Source: Actinomycetota bacterium (GTDB taxonomy: Bacteria > Actinomycetota > Acidimicrobiia > Acidimicrobiales > RAAP-2). From it: DNA of 64,000 bases. How positions within the stretch are numbered: the stretch's first letter is position 1; each line of letters begins with the position of its first letter. The translations under genes and the position numbers were made by a program. The stretch spans positions 62,001 to 126,000 of the forward strand of contig JAJPJV010000003.1 in the NCBI GenBank assembly GCA_021324045.1. Reading direction: 5' to 3'. Shown here in pieces: positions 8,161 to 15,866 of this stretch. The notes under the pieces were generated by a model, which was not told the DNA's origin, did no database searches, and was given only the letters and a program-made list of their open reading frames with translations.

Positions 8161-9552
8161 TCACCCCGCAAGGTACCGGTCGAGCTCCTCGTGCATGTTG
8201 CTGATCGCACGTTCCCACTCGGTTGCCAGCCGCATGGACCGAAAGCTCCGGGAATGCAGGCCGCGCTGCTGGCGCTCGATATTGCTGAAGTCCTGGCGAG
8301 GTATTAGGCCCCAATGGTCCGCATCATCGTGGGCAAAGCGTCCGGCAAGGCGCGCCCGACCCGGCTCGCTCCCCTCAGGGTACGTCGTGAGCGACCATAC
8401 CTCGAAGCGGCAGCATTCTGGGTCGTCGCCATAAGGCCGGATGCGGTAGCTGAGCGCATTGGCGTACATCGGCAGCACGAAGAAGTTCGGGAACACGAAG
8501 ATCTCGCCTCCCCACAGCCGCATCCCTTCGCCCGGGGGCGCCATTGGGATGCCGGCGCCGCGGGCGTACTCGAACAAGGCTGCGATCGCTGCCGTCGCGA
8601 AGTCCTCTCCCGGCGGCACGCGATGGCGCAGGCCCTCGAAGACCCTCAGATCGCGCTCGAGGACCATGGCGTCCTGACCTTCCCAGAGGATCCGGTTCCG
8701 CTCGATGAACTCGTCGGCAGCTCGATCCTCGGTGTCCTCGACGGCAACCTCGTCACCGGACCCCTCTGGTCGGCCTCGGAACACGCCTCCCCTCGAGGCA
8801 TCGACGCGACTCTGGAAGCGGGCATGGCCGTTTTCGAACGCGGTGTACTCGGGGATCCCCGGCGGATAGGCCTCGCCTTGACCCATCGTGAGCTGGGGGT
8901 GGGTCCGCATCACGTGCCAGCCCTCGTGGAAGGCCTCTTGGGCCGTCTTCCAGTTGGCGCGGAGGATGGTTTCCTTCCACCACCACACACGCATGTTGCC
9001 GAACCCGACCGCGTCGAGGAGCGCGGCCACTGGTGACAATGCTTCGGCGAGCGGCCTGGCGTTGGGGTCCATGTTGATCCATGCACACCCACCCCACGTT
9101 TCGACCCGACACTCCTGCAGGCGAACGTCTGCAGGATCGAGGCACTCTGGTGCGAACCCCTCCTTACCGTAGAGGAACGAGCTCGTGCCGTCGAGGTTCC
9201 AACGCCAGCCATGGAACGGACATTGGATCTGCCCGTGAGGGAGCCGTCCCGATCCCTTGCAGAGCTCGACACCGCGGTGACGGCAGGCGTTGTAGAAGGC
9301 CTTGACCGAGTGGTCGAGCTGTCGAACGATCAGAATCGATTGGTCGCAGATCTCGTACTCGACAAAATCGCCCGGGTCGGGGATCTCCTCCAACCGGCAC
9401 GCCATCTGCCACACCCGCGGCCATAGGCGCTCCTTTTCGAGCTCGAAGAACTCGCGGTCGTAGTAGCGCTCACGTGGCACGTGGAGCGGGTCCTGCATCG
9501 CAAACGGAACACGGCCCGGCGCTGTTGTCGGGCGTTCATTGGTGATGGCCAT
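8161..9552 (-). CDS. Rieske non-haem iron oxygenase, alpha subunit
   Basis: Ring-hydroxylating dioxygenase/monooxygenase large subunit of 463 residues. The Rieske [2Fe-2S] ligands are C90-x-H92 and C111-x2-H114 (NACRHRG and QCPFHGW). The mononuclear iron site is EGWHVMRTHP, with H213 and H218. The ATG at 9552 is chosen because GGGAGGT lies 8 bases upstream; an in-frame GTG three codons earlier falls inside that ribosome site. No beta subunit, ferredoxin or reductase gene is next to it, so it is probably the alpha-only type served by distant electron carriers. It is the third gene of a minus-strand operon after the luciferase-like and CoA-transferase genes. Confidence 0.93.
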   Translation of the reverse strand: MAITNERPTTAPGRVPFAMQDPLHVPRERYYDREFFELEKERLWPRVWQMACRLEEIPDPGDFVEYEICDQSILIVRQLDHSVKAFYNACRHRGVELCKGSGRLPHGQIQCPFHGWRWNLDGTSSFLYGKEGFAPECLDPADVRLQECRVETWGGCAWINMDPNARPLAEALSPVAALLDAVGFGNMRVWWWKETILRANWKTAQEAFHEGWHVMRTHPQLTMGQGEAYPPGIPEYTAFENGHARFQSRVDASRGGVFRGRPEGSGDEVAVEDTEDRAADEFIERNRILWEGQDAMVLERDLRVFEGLRHRVPPGEDFATAAIAALFEYARGAGIPMAPPGEGMRLWGGEIFVFPNFFVLPMYANALSYRIRPYGDDPECCRFEVWSLTTYPEGSEPGRARLAGRFAHDDADHWGLIPRQDFSNIERQQRGLHSRSFRSMRLATEWERAISNMHEELDRYLAG

Positions 9553-9576
9553 TCTCGGCACCTCCCTCGTCGACCC

Positions 9577-10800
9577 CTACAGGATCGTCCGTTGATCTTT
9601 CAGCGCGCTGATCTCGTCCCAGGTCAGTCCCAGTTCGAGGAGCACCGTCTCGGTGTGCTCACCGTGTTCAGGTGCCCGGGTCGGGCACCCGGGTCGCTCG
9701 TCGAACTGCACCGGAGTGGTGACAAGCGGGAGCGATGCCCCGTTGCCGAGGTCGACCCCGGCCAAGTAACCGTTGGCCTGCACCTGAGGATCGTCGACCA
9801 GCTCGCCAGGCTGTTGCACCACTACCCATTCTCCATCGAAGTCAGCGAGCACGCGTCGCCAATGTGCGAGGGTGCGTTGGGAGAAGACTCCCTCGAGCCA
9901 CTCTGCACAGGACCGTGCGTTGCGCCTCCGCGCCTCCATATCCACGAAACGGGGGTCGTTCGCCATCTCGGGATGGCCCAGTACCTCGCAAAGACGACGC
10001 CAGTTGCGGTCCGGAGCAAGCATCATGAGGAGGACGAAGCGATCGTCAGCTGTTCGGTATGGAAGCATGAGCGGGTTCCAGGACTCGTAGCGGTCCGGAA
10101 CACGTCGCGCCGATCGGTCCTGTTGAATCGCGGCGTGGACGATGTCGGTCTGGATCTGCCACATTCCCGAGGCGAGCAGCGACGCGTCGATCGTCGATGT
10201 CTGGCCAGTCATGGATCGCCGGTACAGCGCGGCGCTGACGGCACCGGCGATCGTAAGGCCACCGACGACATCGCCGAACGCCGGCGGTGCCGGGGTAGGC
10301 CACGCGGCCTCTGGTGCCGTGAGCACCGATTGCATCCCGCTCCTCGCCCAGTAGGCACCGGTGTCGTACCCACCGCGACCAGCCTCGGGACCACGAGGGC
10401 CGAAGGCCGTGCCGCGGACGTAGATGATGGAGGGATTGTCGGCACGAACGTCTTCGACGTCGATCTCGAGCCGGCGCCGGGCATCGGCTCGCAGGTTCGT
10501 GGTGAAGACGTCCGCGCGCGCGATGAAGCGCGAGAGCAACTGCCGGCCGGCCGACTGGCTCAGGTCGAGGCATACCGAACGCTTCCCGCGATTGGCCGCT
10601 TGGAAGCTGGTATCGACCCCTGCGTAGGTCTTGTGGAGCCCGACCGTCACCAGGCTCCGATAAGGATCACCGGTCTCGGGGTGCTCGACCTTGATGACGT
10701 CGGCGCCCCACTCGGTGAGGACAGCGCCCGCCATGGGAACGAAGACGTGCGTCGCGACCTCGACGACCCGCACGCCGGACAAGGGGGCACCGACGGTCAT
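9577..10800 (-). CDS. CaiB/BaiF family CoA-transferase (single domain)
   Basis: Family III CoA-transferase of 407 residues, the normal single-domain length. The N-terminal LSGVRVVEVATHVFVPMAG and WGADVIKVEHPETGDPYRS are family signatures. The segment PPAFGDVVGGLTIAG carries the likely catalytic Asp. It lacks the GHDINY motif of the racemase branch, so CoA transfer is the better guess. Its ATG overlaps the stop of the upstream luciferase-like gene (ATGA), and the Rieske oxygenase follows after 24 bases, so the three are one operon. Donor and acceptor acids are unknown. Confidence 0.9.
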   Translation of the reverse strand: MTVGAPLSGVRVVEVATHVFVPMAGAVLTEWGADVIKVEHPETGDPYRSLVTVGLHKTYAGVDTSFQAANRGKRSVCLDLSQSAGRQLLSRFIARADVFTTNLRADARRRLEIDVEDVRADNPSIIYVRGTAFGPRGPEAGRGGYDTGAYWARSGMQSVLTAPEAAWPTPAPPAFGDVVGGLTIAGAVSAALYRRSMTGQTSTIDASLLASGMWQIQTDIVHAAIQQDRSARRVPDRYESWNPLMLPYRTADDRFVLLMMLAPDRNWRRLCEVLGHPEMANDPRFVDMEARRRNARSCAEWLEGVFSQRTLAHWRRVLADFDGEWVVVQQPGELVDDPQVQANGYLAGVDLGNGASLPLVTTPVQFDERPGCPTRAPEHGEHTETVLLELGLTWDEISALKDQRTIL

Positions 10801-11768
10801 GTGCGCTGGAGCGAGTCCGGCGACGCCGGTAGGCGGAGGCGAGGAAGCACCTCCTCGGCCGCAAGGGTCACGACTTCGAGCGTGTCCTCGGCAGCAGCCG
10901 GGGAGATGATGATGTGCCGGGCACCGGCGTCGACATACTCCTGCAGTCGAAGAGCCACCTCCTCCGGCGTGCCTGCCGGCACGATCCGTTCGAGCATTTC
11001 GCGTGGCTTCGTGCCGTACGCAGCGCCAAGGAACGTAGCGACGTCATCGCGTGCACGGTCGCCGTCTCGGCGGACCGAGCAGTACGCGTACAGCAGCCAC
11101 TCGAACCCCTCAAGGTCACGCCCGAGCGCTTGGGCCTCGGCGCGGATCGCCGCGACGGAGCGCGCGTAGGCGCCTGGTGACACCAGGTAGGGCATCCACC
11201 CGTCGCCGAGGCGAGCCGCACGGCGCATCGCTGGAGGCTTGCGCCCCGAGACCAGAAGCGGTGGCCCGCCCAGCTGCATCAGCGGAACGCCTGCACCAGG
11301 ATCCTTCACCGCGCGCAGCATGACGTCCTCGACGTGGAAGAACCGGCCCTGGTGCGTCACCGCTTCCCCGGACCACAGGGCCCGCAACAGCACCATGGCC
11401 TCATCGGTCCGGGGGCCCCGCTCGCCCACCGGCACTCCGACCGCTTCAAACTCGTGAGGGAATTCGCCGCCGACACCGACTCCGATCGCCAGACGACCGC
11501 CCGATCGCGAATCCAAGTCGGCGAGCTGCTTGGCGACGATCAGCGGGGGGTAGAGCGCCAGGACCAAGATGGCCGATCCCACCCGCACGCGCTCGGTCCA
11601 GGCACTGAGCAACGCCAGGCGCGTGATGGCCTCGCCCGTGTGGGTCGGGGGCAGCAGATGGCCGCCTTGCCAGATCGACTCGATCGGCAATCGCTCCACG
11701 GCCGCCAACCAGTTGCGTTCTGGCTCGGGCAGCGCTGCCGCACCGAAGGTGACACGATCATCCCCCAA
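10797..11768 (-). CDS. Luciferase-like (LLM class) oxidoreductase
   Basis: A 323-residue TIM-barrel oxidoreductase of the luciferase-like family. Segments such as VRVGSAILVLALYPPLIVAKQ, SGGRLAIGVGVGGEFPHEFE and LLRALWSGEAVTHQGRFF are characteristic. Flavin or F420 use is likely but not proven. The start is TTG at 11768, with GGAGGT 9 bases upstream. It is the first gene of the operon continuing into a CoA-transferase and the Rieske oxygenase. It is divergent from the racemase gene, and the shared 158-base control region contains the palindrome at 11854-11869. Confidence 0.88.
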   Translation of the reverse strand: MGDDRVTFGAAALPEPERNWLAAVERLPIESIWQGGHLLPPTHTGEAITRLALLSAWTERVRVGSAILVLALYPPLIVAKQLADLDSRSGGRLAIGVGVGGEFPHEFEAVGVPVGERGPRTDEAMVLLRALWSGEAVTHQGRFFHVEDVMLRAVKDPGAGVPLMQLGGPPLLVSGRKPPAMRRAARLGDGWMPYLVSPGAYARSVAAIRAEAQALGRDLEGFEWLLYAYCSVRRDGDRARDDVATFLGAAYGTKPREMLERIVPAGTPEEVALRLQEYVDAGARHIIISPAAAEDTLEVVTLAAEEVLPRLRLPASPDSLQRT

Positions 11769-11853
11769 GCCGGTCCCACCTCCATGGACTCCAACACCTC
11801 GCTGCGAGCGCCCCGAGGACTATCGTCGCATATCCCAACTGGCAACCAAAAGA

Positions 11854-11869
11854 GAGTGAGCGTACACTC
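11854..11869. promoter_or_regulatory. 16-bp operator-like palindrome in a divergent control region
   Basis: GAGTGAGCGTACACTC has inverted ends GAGTG/CACTC and a central CG. It lies between the luciferase-like operon (start 11768) and the racemase operon (start 11927), so one site could control both. TACACT (11863-11868) is a possible -10 element with CTGGCA 18 bases upstream, which would place the palindrome over the core promoter. This is the clearest 16-bp example of the motif. Confidence 0.5.
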
Positions 11870-11926
11870 CTCTTGGCAGGCGTGCCTGCCTTGCTATCGC
11901 TCGACCTCATCACCCCGGAGGAGGCC

Positions 11927-13135
11927 ATGTCGGGCCCGCTCGAAGGAATACGGGTTGTCGAGCTCCAAGGTCGCGGGCCCGGCCCGTTTGGCGGGATGGT
12001 CCTCTCGGACCTGGGTGCCGACGTCGTGACCGTTGCGCGCCCTGAGACCGTGCACGCCCCGGTCGGCGAGAGCGACCACGAGCGCAGCCTCAAGGGCCAT
12101 CGCCGGTTCGATCTCGTGACGCGCGGTCGGCGTTCGGTCGCGATCGACCTCAAGCACCCCGAAGGCCTGGAGGTTGCCCTGCGCCTCGTCGACGAGGCCG
12201 ATGTGCTGGTGGAGGCCTATCGCCCTGGCGTTGCCGAGCGGCTCGGCATCGGGCCCGAGGTCTGCATGGAGCGCAATCCCAGCCTCGTCTACGCGCGGAT
12301 CACCGGCTGGGGCCAAGACGGGCCATACGCGGCGATGCCCGGTCACGACATCAACTACGTCGCTCTCTCCGGAGCCCTCCACGCACTGGCGCGACCAGGT
12401 ACCGCTCCTGCCCCTCCGCTCAACCTGCTCGGGGATTACGGGGGTGGCGGCATGATCTTGGTCATCGGCATTCTTGCTGCCCTGATCGAACGCACTCGGT
12501 CGGGCCGCGGGCAGGTCGTGGACGCGGCCATGATCGACGGGGTCGCGCTGCTCACCACTCAGCTGCGTGGCATGCGCGCCGAAGGACTCTGGTCCGACGT
12601 GCCTGGCACGAACGTCCTCGATCTCGGCGCGCCCTTCTACAACGTCTACGAGACCGCTGACGGTCGCCACCTCACGATTGCCTGCGGTGAACCGAAATTC
12701 TACGCGAACCTCCTGCGCGCCATCGGTGCTGAAGACGACCTTTTGTCTCAGCAAGGCAATCCCCGGACGTGGCCGGCTGCCAAGGAACGCCTCGCGACGA
12801 TCTTCAAGACGAAGACCCTTGCACAGTGGTGCTCCATCCTGGAGAACGTCGACACCTGCTTCGCTCCCGTCCTTACCCTCGACGAGGCACCGACACACCC
12901 TCACAACGTCACCAGGCGGACCTTCGTCGAGATCGACGGCATCGTCCAGCCGGGCGCAGCCCCCCGCTTCAGCCGGACACCGGCGAGTCCGGGCCGAGTG
13001 CCACGATCTGGCGAGCACACCACCGAGACGCTCTTGGCCGCTGGCTTTCCGGCAGAAGAGATCTCCCGATTGCGACGAGCCGGGGCGATCGTGCAAGCCG
13101 AGGAGGAGGCCGACTCCGGCGCGATGGCACGATGA
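11927..13135 (+). CDS. Alpha-methylacyl-CoA racemase
   Basis: CaiB/BaiF-fold enzyme of 402 residues that best fits the racemase (AMACR/MCR) branch. It has the catalytic His motif GHDINY (H140), the catalytic Asp motif LLGDYGGGGM (D170), and the later GEPKFY glutamate. These match the His/Asp/Glu triad known in the Mycobacterium tuberculosis enzyme. It interconverts R and S 2-methylacyl-CoAs so that beta-oxidation can proceed, as needed for steroid side chains and isoprenoids. The ATG at 11927 follows GGAGGAGG; an in-frame start at 11873 has no such site. It is first in a plus-strand operon with DUF35, thiolase-like and SDR genes. Confidence 0.88.
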   Translation: MSGPLEGIRVVELQGRGPGPFGGMVLSDLGADVVTVARPETVHAPVGESDHERSLKGHRRFDLVTRGRRSVAIDLKHPEGLEVALRLVDEADVLVEAYRPGVAERLGIGPEVCMERNPSLVYARITGWGQDGPYAAMPGHDINYVALSGALHALARPGTAPAPPLNLLGDYGGGGMILVIGILAALIERTRSGRGQVVDAAMIDGVALLTTQLRGMRAEGLWSDVPGTNVLDLGAPFYNVYETADGRHLTIACGEPKFYANLLRAIGAEDDLLSQQGNPRTWPAAKERLATIFKTKTLAQWCSILENVDTCFAPVLTLDEAPTHPHNVTRRTFVEIDGIVQPGAAPRFSRTPASPGRVPRSGEHTTETLLAAGFPAEEISRLRRAGAIVQAEEEADSGAMAR

Positions 13136-13223
13136 CCAGTACCCCGATCCCAGAGCGTCCTGCGCGGAGAAAGCGTGCAGGATCAGGAGGAACCCGAGCC
13201 GAGATGAGCACGGAGGACGTGAC

Positions 13224-13637
13224 GTGGACGCCACCATTGGTATCCCCCCGGCCGTAACCGAAGAAACCCAGGCCTTCTGGAACGCGGCGAGCCAAGGGCG
13301 ACTGATCGTCGAGCGATGCTCGGCGTGCGGGCGTGACAACTTTCCGCCTCGGGGGATGTGCCGTTATTGCCGAAGCCGATCGATGGTACCGACGGAGATC
13401 ACCGGCCGCGGGCGGGTGTACAGCCTCACGGTCAACTACCAACGCTGGCTTCCCGAGCTTGAGGTTCCCTACGTCATCGTCTTGGTCGAGTTCGACGAGC
13501 ATCCCGGTGTTCGGGTAGTCGGCAGATTGCGCGGCTGTCCTCCGGAGGCCGCGGCCATCGGCATGGCCGTCGAAGTGGGCTTCGAGCCAGGTCCGGGCGG
13601 CTATGCCATCCCGAGTTTCTACGCGCTGAACCGATGA
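13224..13637 (+). CDS. DUF35 / Zn-ribbon OB-fold protein, ChsH2-like
   Basis: Small acyl-CoA-associated protein of 137 residues. A rubredoxin-like zinc ribbon is visible as CSACG followed by CRYC, then an OB-fold segment RGRVYSLTVNYQRW. DUF35 proteins partner thiolase-like enzymes; in steroid degradation the ChsH2 DUF35 domain supports the Ltp2 aldolase. The thiolase-like gene follows immediately, which fits that pairing. The GTG at 13224 is chosen for the GGAGG 7 bases upstream; the gene is easy to miss because its frame is open far upstream. No catalytic role of its own is expected. Confidence 0.88.
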   Translation: MDATIGIPPAVTEETQAFWNAASQGRLIVERCSACGRDNFPPRGMCRYCRSRSMVPTEITGRGRVYSLTVNYQRWLPELEVPYVIVLVEFDEHPGVRVVGRLRGCPPEAAAIGMAVEVGFEPGPGGYAIPSFYALNR

Positions 13638-13671
13638 GGAGGACTCTGGTGGGACTGGAGGCGGTGGTTTG

Positions 13672-14856
13672 ATGGGCACCGAGCTCCTGGAGCGGCGAGC
13701 CGTCATCTCGGGCGTTGGCCAGTCGGCGATCGGTCGAAGGATCGATCGTTCGGGCTTCCAACTGACCCTGGATGCGATCCTCGCCGCGATCGCTGATGCC
13801 GGACTGACGGTTGACGACATCGATGGGCTGGCCATGTTCCCCGGCGGCGGCAAGTCGAACCTTCCGGGCTACTCGGCGGCCAACCTCTACGAGATCCAAG
13901 ACGCTCTGCGAATCACCACCACCTGGCGCCAGGGCCTCGTGGAGGGGATGAGCCTGCCGTTCTACGGGGCAGTGCAGGCGGTGGCGACCGGCCTGGCCCG
14001 CCACGTCGTCGTCTACCGAACGGTGAAGGAAGGCAGCGCCGCCAAGAAGGCAGGCGGTCGCCCGGCATATGGGTCGATCCACCCAGAGGCGGAGGGCCCC
14101 CTCGCCTGGCTCCTGCCCATCGGAGCGCTGTCACCGGTGTGCCAGATCGCTCCGTACGCGGCGCGTTATCTGTACGAGTTCGGGGTCACAAGGGAGCAGA
14201 TCGCGTGGATTCCGGTGACCCAGCGCAAGCATGCCGCCTTGAACCCCGACGCCGTCTACCGGGATCCGCTCACCGTCGAGGACTACCTGGGATCTCGAAT
14301 GATCTCCACCCCGATCTGCCTGTATGACTGCGACGTTCCCGTCGACGGCTCCACGGCCCTGGTGATCTCCGCATCAGAGACGGTCCCGGACCTCAGGGCG
14401 CCCGTCGGCCTTGAGGCGATGGCCGGGGTCATCGACGGGAGGCCGTCTTGGGAGCAGTGGGAGGATTTCACCCGCGTCGGCTACGCCACGGCTGCTGGCA
14501 TGTGGGCGCGCACCGACCTTGGCCCGGAAGACGTCGATGTCGCCGAGCTCTACGACGGCTTCACCATCGAGGCGATCTGGTGGCTCGAAGCACTTGGCTT
14601 CTGCAAGGCAGGAGAGGCCGGCCACTTCGTGGACGGAGGGGAGCGGATCACCCTCGGTGGTCAGCTCCCGCTCAACACCTGGGGTGGGCAGCTCTCGGGC
14701 GGCCGGCTGCACGCCGCCTTCGGCCACACCGCAGAAGCCGTCCGCCAACTGCGTGGCGAAGCGGGCGAGCGCCAGGTCGCCGACGCCGAGGTGGCTGTCG
14801 TCACGAGCGCCGGTGGCTTCGAGGCGGGCGCCGCGCTGCTGACGCGGTGGCGCTGA
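13672..14856 (+). CDS. Thiolase-like (lipid-transfer / Ltp2-type) protein
   Basis: Thiolase-fold protein of 394 residues. The N-terminal half opens with ERRAVISGVGQSAIG, and the C-terminal half has GGQLSGGRLHAAFGHT, where thiolases carry their GH motif. At the usual nucleophile position the sequence reads GMSLPFYGAVQAV, with no cysteine, so it is unlikely to be a true thiolase. Ltp2-type retro-aldolases also lack that cysteine, and the DUF35 gene directly upstream strengthens the parallel. It probably cleaves a carbon-carbon bond in a beta-hydroxy-acyl-CoA, by inference. The ATG at 13672 has GGAGG 10 bases upstream and is preferred over TTG at 13669. Confidence 0.85.
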   Translation: MGTELLERRAVISGVGQSAIGRRIDRSGFQLTLDAILAAIADAGLTVDDIDGLAMFPGGGKSNLPGYSAANLYEIQDALRITTTWRQGLVEGMSLPFYGAVQAVATGLARHVVVYRTVKEGSAAKKAGGRPAYGSIHPEAEGPLAWLLPIGALSPVCQIAPYAARYLYEFGVTREQIAWIPVTQRKHAALNPDAVYRDPLTVEDYLGSRMISTPICLYDCDVPVDGSTALVISASETVPDLRAPVGLEAMAGVIDGRPSWEQWEDFTRVGYATAAGMWARTDLGPEDVDVAELYDGFTIEAIWWLEALGFCKAGEAGHFVDGGERITLGGQLPLNTWGGQLSGGRLHAAFGHTAEAVRQLRGEAGERQVADAEVAVVTSAGGFEAGAALLTRWR

Positions 14857-14901
14857 CCGCACTGAGTGACCGGAATTCACGAGCGAAGGGAGCAGAAAAA
14901 A

Positions 14902-15738
14902 TTGCCTGAGCGCAAGGGACGCGTCGAGGGAAAGGTCGCGATCGTGACCGGGGCCGGCTCGACGCCGGGGCCGGGTGTCGGCACCGGCAAAGCGACCGCC
15001 ATCGCCCTGGCACGAGAAGGAGCGAGTGTGCTGCTCGTCGATCTCTATCCGGACCGGGCCGACGAGACGCGTCAAGTGATCGCGAAGGAAGGCGGGCAAG
15101 CTGAGGTCTTCGGTGCAGACGTCACGAAGGACGCCGAGTGCGCAGCGATGGTCGCGCACGCCGTCGACAAGTTTGGACCGATCGACATTCTCGTCAACAA
15201 CGTCGGCCGCGCGGCCACTGGCACCGTCGTCGACATCAGCGAGGAGGATTGGGATCGTTCCCTCGACATCAACCTTCGCACGGCGTTCCTCGCCTCCAAG
15301 CACGTCATCCCGGTGATGGCTGGCAAGGGCGGTGGCTCGATCGTCAACATCTCTTCGATCTCTGCACTGCGAGGGGACGGCACTGCCGCCTACTCGGCAG
15401 CCAAAGGCGGCCTCATCGCACTCACCATCGACATGGCGTACTCCCACGGTCGCCAGGGGATCCGTGTCAATGCCATCGCCCCCGGGCACATCACGACACC
15501 GATGGTGCTGTCGGTCTACGGACCGGGCCCACGAACCGAGTACCTGAACCAGCTGCGTGCCGAGGCCGGCCTGCTCGGAAACGAGGGAACCGGGTGGGAC
15601 GTGGCAGCCGCTGCGGTGTTCCTCGCCAGCGACGAGGCACGCTGGATCACCGGCGTGACGCTCCCCGTCGACTCTGGCGTGCTCAGCGTCACCCCCCTCT
15701 CGATGGCGGACAAGCTCCGTGCCCTCAGAGAGCCCTAG
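14902..15738 (+). CDS. Short-chain dehydrogenase/reductase
   Basis: SDR of 278 residues. Its cofactor loop TGAGSTPGPGVGTGKA carries the extended glycine-rich insertion seen in a group of actinobacterial hydroxyacyl-type SDRs. NNVG and the catalytic AYSAAK (Tyr-x3-Lys) follow. The start is taken as TTG at 14902 because GGGAG lies 9 bases upstream and the protein then begins near the fold; GTG at 14866 is possible. It is last in the racemase-DUF35-thiolase-like operon. It could supply the 3-hydroxyacyl or 3-keto oxidation step beside the aldolase pair; this is inference. Confidence 0.88.
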   Translation: MPERKGRVEGKVAIVTGAGSTPGPGVGTGKATAIALAREGASVLLVDLYPDRADETRQVIAKEGGQAEVFGADVTKDAECAAMVAHAVDKFGPIDILVNNVGRAATGTVVDISEEDWDRSLDINLRTAFLASKHVIPVMAGKGGGSIVNISSISALRGDGTAAYSAAKGGLIALTIDMAYSHGRQGIRVNAIAPGHITTPMVLSVYGPGPRTEYLNQLRAEAGLLGNEGTGWDVAAAAVFLASDEARWITGVTLPVDSGVLSVTPLSMADKLRALREP

Positions 15739-15790
15739 GCTGTGGGGGCGCCCTGCCAGGGCGGGACATGGTTCCTGGAAGACGCTTCCA

Positions 15791-15836
15791 TTGACACCCT
15801 GACCGGGGCACACTTAGTGTAAGTGAACGCATACTT
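15791..15836 (+). promoter_or_regulatory. Promoter with overlapping operator repeats for the second amidohydrolase
   Basis: TTGACA (15791-15796) and TAGTGT (15815-15820) are separated by 18 bases, a good -35/-10 pair. CACTTA-GTG-TAAGTG (15811-15825) is a perfect inverted repeat covering the -10. AAGTGAACGCATACTT (15821-15836) is a second, overlapping site with the cluster geometry (central CG, AAGT/ACTT ends). The layout is what a repressible promoter would show. Confidence 0.55.
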
Positions 15837-15866
15837 TTTGTTCTGTTCCGTCCGAGGAGCACGACG

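Noticed and set aside
8130-8164. GTGACC/GGTCAC inverted repeat after the Rieske gene
   Set aside because: The 6-bp stem would enclose a 23-base loop and overlaps the stop codon; too weak to call a terminator.
9481-11169. 562-codon plus-strand open frame
   Set aside because: Antisense to the Rieske, CoA-transferase and luciferase-like genes; it crosses gene boundaries and has no motif.
11894-13339. 481-codon minus-strand open frame
   Set aside because: Antisense to the racemase gene, whose catalytic triad is clear.
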